Positions 57,499 to 64,000 of a stretch of DNA of 64,000 bases are shown here, one piece after another. A program made the translations under genes and the position numbers. The notes beneath the pieces are model-generated. The model had not been told where the DNA came from and did not search any database. It worked only from the letters and a program-made list of their open reading frames with translations. The stretch lies in assembly GCF_001458215.1 (NCBI RefSeq), contig NZ_CYTW01000006.1, positions 161,680 through 225,679 on the forward strand, given 5' to 3'. Position 1 is the first letter of the stretch. The number at the start of each line of letters is the position of its first letter. This stretch comes from Shimia thalassica (GTDB lineage Bacteria > Pseudomonadota > Alphaproteobacteria > Rhodobacterales > Rhodobacteraceae).

Positions 57499-57523
57499 AA
57501 ACCCGCCCCCCTCGGGCGGGTTT
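57499..57523 (+). terminator. Terminator of the lipoprotein-like gene
   Basis: AAACCCGCCC/GGGCGGGTTT stem with a 5-nt loop, followed by CTT, 66 bp after the stop. Confidence 0.7.
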
Positions 57524-57598
57524 CTTGCCAAAGTCTTAACGGAAACTTTTGTACCAAACGCACAAACCTCATGCCGTTTCTTGTACAAACACACACTT

Positions 57599-57697
57599 TT
57601 ACTCGCTTATGGCTTTGCGAACGACCTCTTCCAGCAACGCCTCGACGTCTTTTATCGGCCTCTCGGATCCAAAAAACCAGATGATGCCGTTGTACAC
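57599..57697 (-). pseudogene. Remnant of a DUF302 gene fused to a copied clpB tail
   Basis: On the minus strand the fragment reads 32 codons ending PIKDVEALLEEVVRKAISE and a TAA stop. The intact DUF302 gene at 59393 ends PMKEVQALLEDIVQEAISE, so codon by codon 57599-57667 is a homologous 3' end. Upstream of that, plus-strand bases 57677-57693 (CCAGATGATGCCGTTGT) are identical to 56830-56846 at the clpB 3' end. In frame further upstream is a stop. This looks like the debris of a DUF302 paralogue truncated by a short clpB-derived duplication. Confidence 0.7.
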
Positions 57698-57714
57698 TCA
57701 CAGTATTTACGAAA

Positions 57715-57748
57715 ATGGCCCGCCAAACAGTCCTGTTTGGCGGGCCAT
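57715..57748 (-). terminator. Terminator of the RTX gene
   Basis: ATGGCCCGCCAAACAG and its exact complement form a 16-bp perfect repeat with a 2-nt centre. On the minus strand TTTTC follows. It begins 18 bp after the RTX stop. Confidence 0.85.
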
Positions 57749-57765
57749 AAACTTGTTTAGCCTAC

Positions 57766-58986
57766 TTAAACGATGATGAAATCATCAGAGGTCAGCGTGA
57801 TGCTACCAGGCCCGTCGTTTGAAATCGTCAACGTGTCGAGACCGTCGATCAAGACATACGTGTCTCCTGCGAGAACCGTTTCTGAAAACGCCGGGTTGCT
57901 GACGAGGGCAATTACACCAGGTGTCCAACCGGCGACATCGATAAGGTCCAAGCCATCTTCGAAGTCGGTGATCGTGTCGTTGCCCGAGCCTGCGCTGAAT
58001 ACAAACGTGTCGGCGTCCGAACCACCGCTGAGTTCGTCATCGCCTATCCCGCCGTCCAACAAATCTTCGCCTGTGCCACCAAACAAACGATCATCGTCTT
58101 CCACCCCGTAGAGAGTATCGTTACCGGCCCCGCCACTCATTAGGTCAAGCCCGTTTCCTCCAGACAGCACATCATTTTCTTCCATGCCGTACAGGCTATC
58201 GTCGCCGTTGCCGCCACTGAGGCTGTCTTCCCCAGTGCCACCAAACAGCGTATCACTATCGTCGCCGCCATAAAGACTGTCGTTGCCAGCGCCACCGCTC
58301 AAGCGGTCATCATTGGAAACGCCGTATAGCAGATCGTTTCCGTTATTGCCGTACAGGCTATCGTCGCCAGAACCCCCATAGAGTAGGTCATTGTCGAGCC
58401 CGCCGAACAAGCCGTCATTACCTGACCCGCCGCTAAGTCGGTCATTTCCGGCCTCTCCGTAAAGTGTATCGTTATCGTCCCCGCCATAAAGGCTGTCATC
58501 GCCTTCGCCACTGGTCAAACGATCAAACCCAGAACCGCCGTAGAGAAAGTCACTTCCCGATCCGCCGTTTAGCGTATCGTCGCCAACCCCACCAAATAGG
58601 TAGTCGTGACCCGCATCGCCATGCACGATGTCGTTGCCTGCTCCTCCGCTGACCCTGTCATCATCATCGCCGCCATACATCTTGTCATTGCCGTCACCGC
58701 CAGACATCGTGTCCATTCCAGCGCCGCCAAATATGCCGTCGTCTCCATCTCCGCCGCTAAGGATGTCGTCGCCCTCGTCGCCAAAAAGAGCATCGTCTCC
58801 TTCTTTGCCCCTGACAGAATCATTGCCTTCGCCTGCGAAAACAGTGTCGTCACCTTCGAGCCCGAAGACGGTATCGTCGCCTCCATAGGCGTACATCCAG
58901 TCTTTCCAGTTCGTACCGATCAAGTACTCGCTGTACATCGTGCCTTCTTTGATGTTCCAGTCGATTATTTGAGGATCTGCAGCCAT
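57766..58986 (-). CDS. RTX-type calcium-binding repeat protein
   Basis: 406-residue acidic protein made mostly of nonapeptide repeats of GGxGxDxLx type (about 30, residues 34-330), e.g. GGDDTVFGLEGDD and GGAGNDTLYG. Each repeat pair forms a calcium-binding parallel beta-roll. The C-terminal 70 residues (ADTFVFSAGSGNDTITDFEDG, and ISNDGPGSITL) resemble uncleaved type I secretion signals. There is no Sec signal peptide, enzymatic domain or adjacent HlyB/HlyD gene. It is probably a small extracellular or surface protein. Confidence 0.9.
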   Translation of the reverse strand: MAADPQIIDWNIKEGTMYSEYLIGTNWKDWMYAYGGDDTVFGLEGDDTVFAGEGNDSVRGKEGDDALFGDEGDDILSGGDGDDGIFGGAGMDTMSGGDGNDKMYGGDDDDRVSGGAGNDIVHGDAGHDYLFGGVGDDTLNGGSGSDFLYGGSGFDRLTSGEGDDSLYGGDDNDTLYGEAGNDRLSGGSGNDGLFGGLDNDLLYGGSGDDSLYGNNGNDLLYGVSNDDRLSGGAGNDSLYGGDDSDTLFGGTGEDSLSGGNGDDSLYGMEENDVLSGGNGLDLMSGGAGNDTLYGVEDDDRLFGGTGEDLLDGGIGDDELSGGSDADTFVFSAGSGNDTITDFEDGLDLIDVAGWTPGVIALVSNPAFSETVLAGDTYVLIDGLDTLTISNDGPGSITLTSDDFIIV

Positions 58987-59392
58987 TGTAAGAAACCTTC
59001 TTCTGTTAAAAGTTGGGAGCGTTTCTCGGTTAGAATGTTGTGTCCGCGCTCTAAAATATTAACAAAAGGTTAACACATCGGGCCTTTCCGGCAAAGAATT
59101 AGGCGAAAATGTGGCGGTAAAAAGGCGCATTTTGGACATCACTATCAATATCTGTGATCCAAAGTTGAAACAGTCGATGGTGGCTGGGGTGAACTGTTTT
59201 CGCCGTGGAAACGTGAGTCTTTTCAACGGAAAAACGATTCTTTTTTTGGGCGGCCAGAGTGGCTCTGGCCGCTTTCTATCGTGGCGGGAATGACGTTGGG
59301 CGCATGCACTTAGGGGTGGCGCCGGTTGCAGACACCACCACCTTATCGGAATTAACCTTCTCGTGACCGCAGATTTTGCAGTGGAATGAGGC
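58987..59392. other. Non-coding region upstream of the RTX gene
   Basis: 406 bp without a supported gene. The part next to the RTX start is AT-rich and includes TTAAC-aaaag-GTTAA at 59059-59073, a plausible promoter region. The part toward 59250 has a strong hairpin (59250-59272). An open frame of 60 codons at 59111-59293 runs through that hairpin and has no recognisable product, so I do not call it. Confidence 0.6.
59250..59272. other. Unassigned 10-bp perfect hairpin
   Basis: GCGGCCAGAG/CTCTGGCCGC with a 3-nt loop. On the plus strand TTTCT follows; a T7 run precedes it. It does not belong to the DUF302 gene, whose stop is at 59393, unless that message reads through. It may end a small RNA transcribed from the RTX promoter region. 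Confidence 0.45.
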
Positions 59393-59836
59393 TTATTCGC
59401 TTATCGCTTCTTGAACGATGTCTTCCAAAAGGGCCTGAACCTCTTTCATCGGACCTTCGGGCATAATGCGGTAGCCGATCGTGGTTGCGCCCTCTTCCCC
59501 GGGCTTTTGCATTACGAAAATACCATAGGGACAGAATTGAAGGTTCATGGGGTCGGCTTCCATTACTTTGCGTGAAAGAGCTGCAGAGCAGAAATTGTAA
59601 ACTTCGGCGCGATCAAAAATTGTGACCGTTGACCCGACATCTTCTTTTGTCCGTTCCAGCATCTCACCGACATGGTTCACCGCATCGATGATCAATCCCT
59701 TGTCGGTGATCGCGCTTTCGAGACCAAAGATGACATCATCATAGTCCTGATCAACCGTATAAGTCACAGCTGTGTCCCCTGCCACGGCCAGCGATGCGGT
59801 CAATGCAAGGCCAGCGGCCAGTAGTACAGACTTCAT
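59393..59836 (-). CDS. DUF302-family secreted protein
   Basis: 147 residues from the ATG at 59836, preceded by CGGGAGGATT. The Sec signal peptide MKSVLLAAGLALTASLAVAGD is cleaved after VAG or AGD. The mature part has the DUF302 fold (VTYTVDQDYDDVIFGLESAI, FCPYGIFVMQ). Function unknown; homologues are periplasmic. A partial copy of its 3' end lies at 57599-57667. It is divergent from the glutamate-synthase-like gene. Confidence 0.88.
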   Translation of the reverse strand: MKSVLLAAGLALTASLAVAGDTAVTYTVDQDYDDVIFGLESAITDKGLIIDAVNHVGEMLERTKEDVGSTVTIFDRAEVYNFCSAALSRKVMEADPMNLQFCPYGIFVMQKPGEEGATTIGYRIMPEGPMKEVQALLEDIVQEAISE

Positions 59837-59950
59837 AACAATCCTCCCGAAAAGTTTTGTGTAATGTGACTTGAGACAAGGCGATACAAACGGCACCTTA
59901 TTAACATAACGCCTAGCGGCTTTGATGCAGGTCAACAAGGATTAGAAAAT

Positions 59951-61456
59951 ATGAATATGTCCATGGATAGAGCATTTGATCTCGTCGAGATACTTGGGCT
60001 CGTTTTTGTTGCCGTTCTGGGTGTGATGGTATTGGTGGCCATGGTTCTGTTTGTGATCGACCGTATGCAAACCGAAGACGCCATAAGAAGAAACTACCCT
60101 TTGATTGGCCGGTTCAGGCACCTGTTTTCGGAGTTGGGTGAATTCTTCCGGCAGTATTTCTTTGCGATGGATCGAGAAGAGCTTCCTTTTAACCGCGCAC
60201 AACGAGAGTGGGTTGCACGATCTGGCGAGGGAAAGGGCAATACGGTGGCCTTTGGCTCAACGCGCAATCTGAATGTTGTCGGAACACCAATTTTCGTAAA
60301 TGATCCGTTTCCACCTTTGGATGATCAGTTCGCCAGCACCGAACCTTTGTTGATCGGGCCAGGTGCGCGCACGCCTTATCTCGCCCCATCGATCTATAAT
60401 ATTTCCGGGATGAGCTATGGCGCGCTTTCAAAGCCTGCGGTTCAAGCGTTGGCTATGGGCGCGAAAGAGGCCGGTGTCTGGATGAACACAGGCGAAGGAG
60501 GCGTATCGCCGTTCCACCTCGAAGGCGGGTGTGATCTTGTTTACCAGATCGGCACAGCGAAATTCGGCGTGCGGGACGAACACGGAGGCCTGAGTGATGA
60601 AAAACTGCGTTCGGTTGCAGCGCATGAGCAGATCCGGATGTTCGAACTCAAGATGGCGCAAGGCGCAAAACCCGGCAAAGGCGGCATTCTTCCCGGAGAG
60701 AAAGTGACCGAAGAAATCGCGGCCATTCGTGGCCTAAAGGTCGGACAGGATGGAATCTCGCCTAACCGTCACCGTGAAATCGATAACTTCGACCACCTTT
60801 TGGATATGATCCAGCACATCCGCGAAGTCACGGGCAAACCTGTTGGCATCAAGACTGTGGTGGGCACTGAAGAACCCTTCCGGCAGCTCTTTGAAACGAT
60901 TGCGCGCCGTGGATCGGATGCCGCGCCAGACTTTATAACGATTGACGGCGGCGAAGGGGGAACCGGTGCGGCCCCGATGCCATTGATCGATCTCGTCGGG
61001 ATGCCCGTTCGCGAGGCGCTGCCGCTGGTGGTGAACCTGCGCGACGAATTTCATTTGCATGACCGCATACGCATTATTGCCTCGGGCAAGCTGGTTAATC
61101 CCGGCGACGTGGCGTGGGCCTTGGCGGCGGGGGCCGATTTCATCGTCTCGGCGCGGGGCTTTATGTTCTCGCTGGGCTGTATTCAGGCGCTCAAGTGTAA
61201 CAAGAACACCTGTCCGACGGGCATTACAACGCATGATCCCCGTTTCCAAAAGGGGCTGGTGGTCGAGCGTAAATACAAGCGTGTCGCACGCTATGCCACG
61301 ATGATCATCAAAGAGGTCGAAACCATCGCCCATTCGGTCGGGGTGAGCGAACCCCGTCAAATGCGACGGCGTCATGTGCGCATCGTTCAGCCCAATGGCC
61401 GTTCGGTTCCGATGAACAAAATTTATCCAAGTTACAATTCAACCACGCCTTCGTGA
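59951..61456 (+). CDS. FMN-binding glutamate-synthase-like protein, membrane-anchored
   Basis: 501 residues with one hydrophobic span (about 15-38) at the N-terminus, then the FMN-binding domain of glutamate synthase (GltB centre). Motifs are GMSYGALSKPAVQALAMGA, NTGEGGVSPFH, IDGGEGGTGAAP and the [3Fe-4S]-type CIQALKCNKNTCPTG. The amidotransferase and GXGXG domains of GltB are absent. Such short GltB2-like proteins are not glutamate synthases on their own; the reaction is unknown. No gltD gene is adjacent. Confidence 0.85.
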   Translation: MNMSMDRAFDLVEILGLVFVAVLGVMVLVAMVLFVIDRMQTEDAIRRNYPLIGRFRHLFSELGEFFRQYFFAMDREELPFNRAQREWVARSGEGKGNTVAFGSTRNLNVVGTPIFVNDPFPPLDDQFASTEPLLIGPGARTPYLAPSIYNISGMSYGALSKPAVQALAMGAKEAGVWMNTGEGGVSPFHLEGGCDLVYQIGTAKFGVRDEHGGLSDEKLRSVAAHEQIRMFELKMAQGAKPGKGGILPGEKVTEEIAAIRGLKVGQDGISPNRHREIDNFDHLLDMIQHIREVTGKPVGIKTVVGTEEPFRQLFETIARRGSDAAPDFITIDGGEGGTGAAPMPLIDLVGMPVREALPLVVNLRDEFHLHDRIRIIASGKLVNPGDVAWALAAGADFIVSARGFMFSLGCIQALKCNKNTCPTGITTHDPRFQKGLVVERKYKRVARYATMIIKEVETIAHSVGVSEPRQMRRRHVRIVQPNGRSVPMNKIYPSYNSTTPS

Positions 61457-61525
61457 GAAGTTGTGGTTTGGATTGCGGGCTCCATGTGGCTACATCCTAG
61501 TGAAACAAAACCTAGGGAGGGATAG

Positions 61526-62434
61526 ATGGCCAAACGCTGGACCAATGATCTGACACATGCGGATGTCACACCTGAATCCGTATATATGAATCGCCGCCAG
61601 ATCTTGGCAGGACTCGCAGGGCTGGGTGTTGCAGGCCTCGGAGGGGCAAACGCTGCGCAGGCTTCGCAGAAGTTGGTTCCTGACAGTTGGGACGTCATCA
61701 CCTCTTACAACAACTTTTATGAGTTCGGCACAGGCAAGGAAGACCCCTCCAAATATGCCCACAGCCTTACAACCGACCCTTGGACCATCAAAATTGATGG
61801 TATGGTTGAAAACCCCGGTGATTATGCGCTGGGCGACATCCTGTCCAAGATGACCATTGAAGAACGGATCTATCGATTCCGCTGTGTCGAGGCATGGTCG
61901 ATGGTCGTGCCGTGGAACGGTTTCGAATTGGCGGACCTGTTGCAGATGGCCGGCGTCAAAGACGGCGCCAAATACGTGGCCTTTGAAACACTGGTCCGGC
62001 CGGAAGAAATGCCCGGCCAAAAATATCCCTTCTTGGACTGGCCCTATGTCGAAGGTCTGCGCCTTGACGAAGCGATGCATCCTTTGACGCTTATGGCGAC
62101 GGGCATCTATGGGAAAACCATTCCGAACCAGAACGGCGCGCCCATCCGTCTGGTTGTGCCATGGAAGTATGGCTTTAAGTCGATCAAATCGATTGTTCGC
62201 ATCACGCTAACAGACAAAGAGCCGCCAACCAGCTGGAACAAGGCAATCTCAAACGAGTATGGATTCTATAGTAATGTGAACCCGACCGTAGATCATCCGC
62301 GTTGGTCACAAGCCACAGAGCGGACCATTGGCGGCGGAATTTTCGCGCCGCGCAAAGATACACTTATGTTCAACGGTTACGAGGAAGAGGTCGCAGGTCT
62401 CTACGAAGGGATGGACCTGCGAAAGTTCTTCTGA
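61526..62434 (+). CDS. msrP: Protein-methionine-sulfoxide reductase catalytic subunit MsrP
   Basis: Periplasmic molybdoenzyme (YedY-like) of 302 residues that reduces methionine sulfoxide in proteins. N-terminal [16 protein letters not shown] is a Tat-like signal, with RR but not a perfect twin-arginine motif. The Mo ligand Cys is in [15 protein letters not shown] near residue 120, followed by the pterin-binding [16 protein letters not shown]. Its usual partner msrQ lies 810 bp further on, beyond an opposite-strand gene. Confidence 0.93.
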   Translation: MAKRWTNDLTHADVTPESVYMNRRQILAGLAGLGVAGLGGANAAQASQKLVPDSWDVITSYNNFYEFGTGKEDPSKYAHSLTTDPWTIKIDGMVENPGDYALGDILSKMTIEERIYRFRCVEAWSMVVPWNGFELADLLQMAGVKDGAKYVAFETLVRPEEMPGQKYPFLDWPYVEGLRLDEAMHPLTLMATGIYGKTIPNQNGAPIRLVVPWKYGFKSIKSIVRITLTDKEPPTSWNKAISNEYGFYSNVNPTVDHPRWSQATERTIGGGIFAPRKDTLMFNGYEEEVAGLYEGMDLRKFF

Positions 62435-62447
62435 GTGGGTCGCTTGT

Positions 62448-63107
62448 CTAAGCAAGCTCCATGCGTGCCTGCCACGTCGGGATGGGAGCAACACGCCCGT
62501 TGTTCCCATTGTGATCCGCAATTTCCTGCAGATCACGGATAAGGGTGTCACGATGCATGGTGTACTTCGGGATATACAGCGTTGGTTGGTTCGAAAAGGT
62601 CAGAACGATCACGGGGATTGTTTCGCTGACACGCACTGCTGCAAGACCATCCAGACGACGGGTTTGACCGCGAAGGGACAGGCCGTGACTTTGAACATGG
62701 TGCGCGTTGCAGACGACTCGTTGAACGAAAACCATCATAAACCCACAGTATCCCAGCAATCCGGCGGCCCCGGTCACGAAGATCGTTTGAAGTGTGTGAG
62801 TGTCATAGCCTGTTACTTGAAAGATCGGCGAAAAAAGCAGGGCGACAAGAACGGTCGGGGCAATCCAGGGCGCAAGCAGCCGCATGGCCCAATGACAGCG
62901 ATACTCCAGAGTCTTGTTGCCAAGATCACGCGGTGTTTTGGAAAAGAACGAAGACAGCGCGGCCGAAACATGTCCTCTAAAAGAGGTATCATGAGAGAAA
63001 ACAGATTTTCCTTTGCATAAGCACAATACCGACAGTGCGGCGCAGGCTGCGAAACAAAAGAACAACAGGGATAGAACAAGGTGCAAAGAATTCTGCTCAA
63101 AAGTCAT
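62448..63107 (-). CDS. Membrane protein of unknown function with PH-like tail
   Basis: 219 residues. Three hydrophobic segments (about residues 8-30, 80-98 and 108-130) are followed by a soluble C-terminal region (VQSHGLSLRGQTRRLDGLAAVRVSETIPVIVLTF) with a beta-rich, PH-like appearance. I do not recognise the family with confidence. It sits between msrP and msrQ on the opposite strand, 13 bp after the msrP stop. Confidence 0.7.
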   Translation of the reverse strand: MTFEQNSLHLVLSLLFFCFAACAALSVLCLCKGKSVFSHDTSFRGHVSAALSSFFSKTPRDLGNKTLEYRCHWAMRLLAPWIAPTVLVALLFSPIFQVTGYDTHTLQTIFVTGAAGLLGYCGFMMVFVQRVVCNAHHVQSHGLSLRGQTRRLDGLAAVRVSETIPVIVLTFSNQPTLYIPKYTMHRDTLIRDLQEIADHNGNNGRVAPIPTWQARMELA

Positions 63108-63244
63108 AGTAGAACATCCAAAAGTATCGATTTGTGTATTGGTCGGGCAAATAACCCTGAGCCGTGTCTAAAGATCGAAAATGGCCGAATTTTGTCGCAA
63201 TCAAGAAGAGTGTCCGTTTCAAAAGCCATGAGACTTAACAAAGA

Positions 63245-63838
63245 ATGAATGGTCTGTTGAAGACTGCAATCCGCCGGATTCCCGTGTGGCTCGTCTATGT
63301 CCTTGGCGTTAGCTACCCTCTTTGGCTTTTGTGGCAGGGGGTGACCGGGGGGCTGGGCGTCGATCCAGTCAAAGTCATGGAACATTCTCTTGGCAAGGCT
63401 GGTTTGCAGTTGATCATCGCGGGATTGGTCATCACGCCCTTGCGAAACGTAACCGGGATAAGTTTGATCAAGTATCGCCGGGCAATCGGCCTTTTGGCCT
63501 TTCTCTATATCTGTCTGCATCTGTTGGTCTGGCTTGTGCTGGATGTACAAATCCCCTCTCAAATCTGGGGAGACATTATCAAGCGTCCCTACATCACCAT
63601 CGGTATGGCCGGTTTGCTCCTGATGATCCCACTGGCAATCACTTCGAACAATTGGTCGGTTCGCAAATTGGGGCGTCGCTGGAAGACGTTGCACAAGTTG
63701 ACTTATGTTGTGGTCGTGCTGGGGACGGTTCATTACTTCATGCAGGTCAAAGGATTCCACCCCGAACCTTATATATATGTGGCCGTGGTACTCGGATTGT
63801 TGGCGAGTCGTGCAAAGAATGGCGGGATGTTTCGGTAG
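63245..63838 (+). CDS. msrQ: MsrQ, haem-binding membrane subunit of the MsrPQ system
   Basis: Inner-membrane cytochrome (YedZ-like) of 197 residues that passes electrons to MsrP. Five to six membrane spans are visible. The haem-ligand histidines lie in LYICLHLLVWL and in LHKLTYVVVVLGTVHYF. Length fits the family. It starts with an ATG at 63245 and is not directly coupled to msrP because the membrane protein gene lies between them. Confidence 0.9.
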   Translation: MNGLLKTAIRRIPVWLVYVLGVSYPLWLLWQGVTGGLGVDPVKVMEHSLGKAGLQLIIAGLVITPLRNVTGISLIKYRRAIGLLAFLYICLHLLVWLVLDVQIPSQIWGDIIKRPYITIGMAGLLLMIPLAITSNNWSVRKLGRRWKTLHKLTYVVVVLGTVHYFMQVKGFHPEPYIYVAVVLGLLASRAKNGGMFR

Positions 63839-63945
63839 TCACCTATTCGCTAACCTTCCCCCTCACGTTCATTATCTCTAACATGTTGATATTGTTTAAT
63901 TATTGATATTTTTTGAAAAAGGGAGTGGTTTTTGATAAAAAGGGG

Positions 63946-63974
63946 TTGCGACTCTTTGATAGTAGCCGTAGAAC
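63946..63974 (+). promoter_or_regulatory. Strong sigma-70 promoter of ribosomal-operon type
   Basis: TTGCGA (63946-63951), a 17-bp spacer and TAGAAC (63969-63974), followed by a GC-rich discriminator CCCCTTCACCGG. This is the form of rRNA and tRNA promoters in Rhodobacterales. It points out of the right edge, and no gene is visible behind it within the window. Confidence 0.6.
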
Positions 63975-64000
63975 CCCCTTCACCGGCGGCGCAGAGATGC

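Larger units (their letters stand above)
57433..57765. other. Gene-poor region with terminators and a gene remnant
   Basis: 333 bp between the lipoprotein gene and the RTX gene. It holds the lipoprotein terminator (57499-57523), a DUF302 gene fragment (57599-57697) joined to a copy of the clpB 3' end (57664-57698), and the RTX terminator (57715-57748). The other open frames here look like chance. Confidence 0.7.

Noticed and set aside
57254..57760. 168-codon plus-strand open frame after the lipoprotein gene
   Set aside because: It crosses a terminator and the DUF302/clpB mosaic and ends inside the RTX terminator; its only recognisable part is the copied clpB tail.
57766..58986. Regular short repeats resembling a CRISPR array or tandem DNA repeat
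   Set aside because: The period is 27 bp (nine codons), repeats are degenerate at DNA level and translate to RTX nonapeptides; there are no spacers or cas genes.
59111..59293. 60-codon open frame in the gap between the RTX and DUF302 genes
   Set aside because: It reads through a strong hairpin, has no good ribosome binding site and no recognisable product.

Overview
The window looks like chromosomal DNA of an alphaproteobacterium of the Rhodobacterales (Roseobacter group). The grounds are the gene order dnaA-dnaN-recF-gyrB next to rpsT, an enoyl-CoA hydratase, mutM, ubiE and ubiB; a Nav-type sodium channel; an Fds-like formate dehydrogenase alpha chain; and many proteins of marine alphaproteobacterial type. 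This is family recognition by eye, with no database search. I see no insertion sequence, prophage, integron or CRISPR array.

Layout. 1-8.8 kb is a minus-strand housekeeping block: gyrB (cut by the left edge), recF, dnaN, dnaA, rpsT, enoyl-CoA hydratase and mutM. A 512-bp non-coding stretch upstream of dnaA carries a perfect DnaA box and several inverted repeats. 9-12.3 kb holds ubiE-ubiB and dapA. 12.5-20.6 kb holds a lytic transglycosylase, a DMT exporter, mnmD facing a DAO-type oxidoreductase (possibly a split MnmC), a MaoC/Meh-like hydratase, a VOC protein, an FMN reductase, an OmpA lipoprotein and an Ada-like repair protein. 20.7-25.1 kb holds a small secreted protein, a voltage-gated sodium channel, a TetR/fatty-acid-hydroxylase operon with a clear palindromic operator, nth and a PfkB kinase. 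25.2-36.1 kb holds a divergent sulfotransferase/glycosyltransferase pair, an orphan ABC ATPase, an NDUFS6-like zinc protein, a phosphatase, a solitary formate dehydrogenase alpha subunit, an M20 hydrolase, a WGR protein, DUF1330, LysR and MAPEG genes.

The most system-like region is 36.2-47.8 kb. A response regulator and a hybrid PAS histidine kinase point left. Facing right is a run of eight genes: acyl-CoA synthetase, LivG-, LivH-, a small membrane protein, LivM-, LivK- and LivF-like ABC transporter components, and a PaaK-like adenylate-forming enzyme whose usual phosphate-binding loop is not recognisable. I infer a sensor-controlled uptake and CoA-activation module for an unknown carboxylic acid.

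48-57.4 kb holds cysK, a GNAT, rpmJ (C-minus type), tRNA-Val(GAC), an N-formylglutamate amidohydrolase, a zinc-ribbon DinB, a Nudix protein, pyrF and clpB with a heat-shock-like promoter. 57.4-59.9 kb shows local decay and duplication: a lipoprotein with a broken signal peptide, a DUF302 gene remnant fused to a copy of the clpB tail, an RTX repeat protein and an intact DUF302 gene. 60-64 kb holds a membrane-anchored glutamate-synthase-like protein and msrP/msrQ, separated by an opposite-strand membrane protein gene. The last 60 bases carry a promoter of ribosomal-operon type pointing out of the window.
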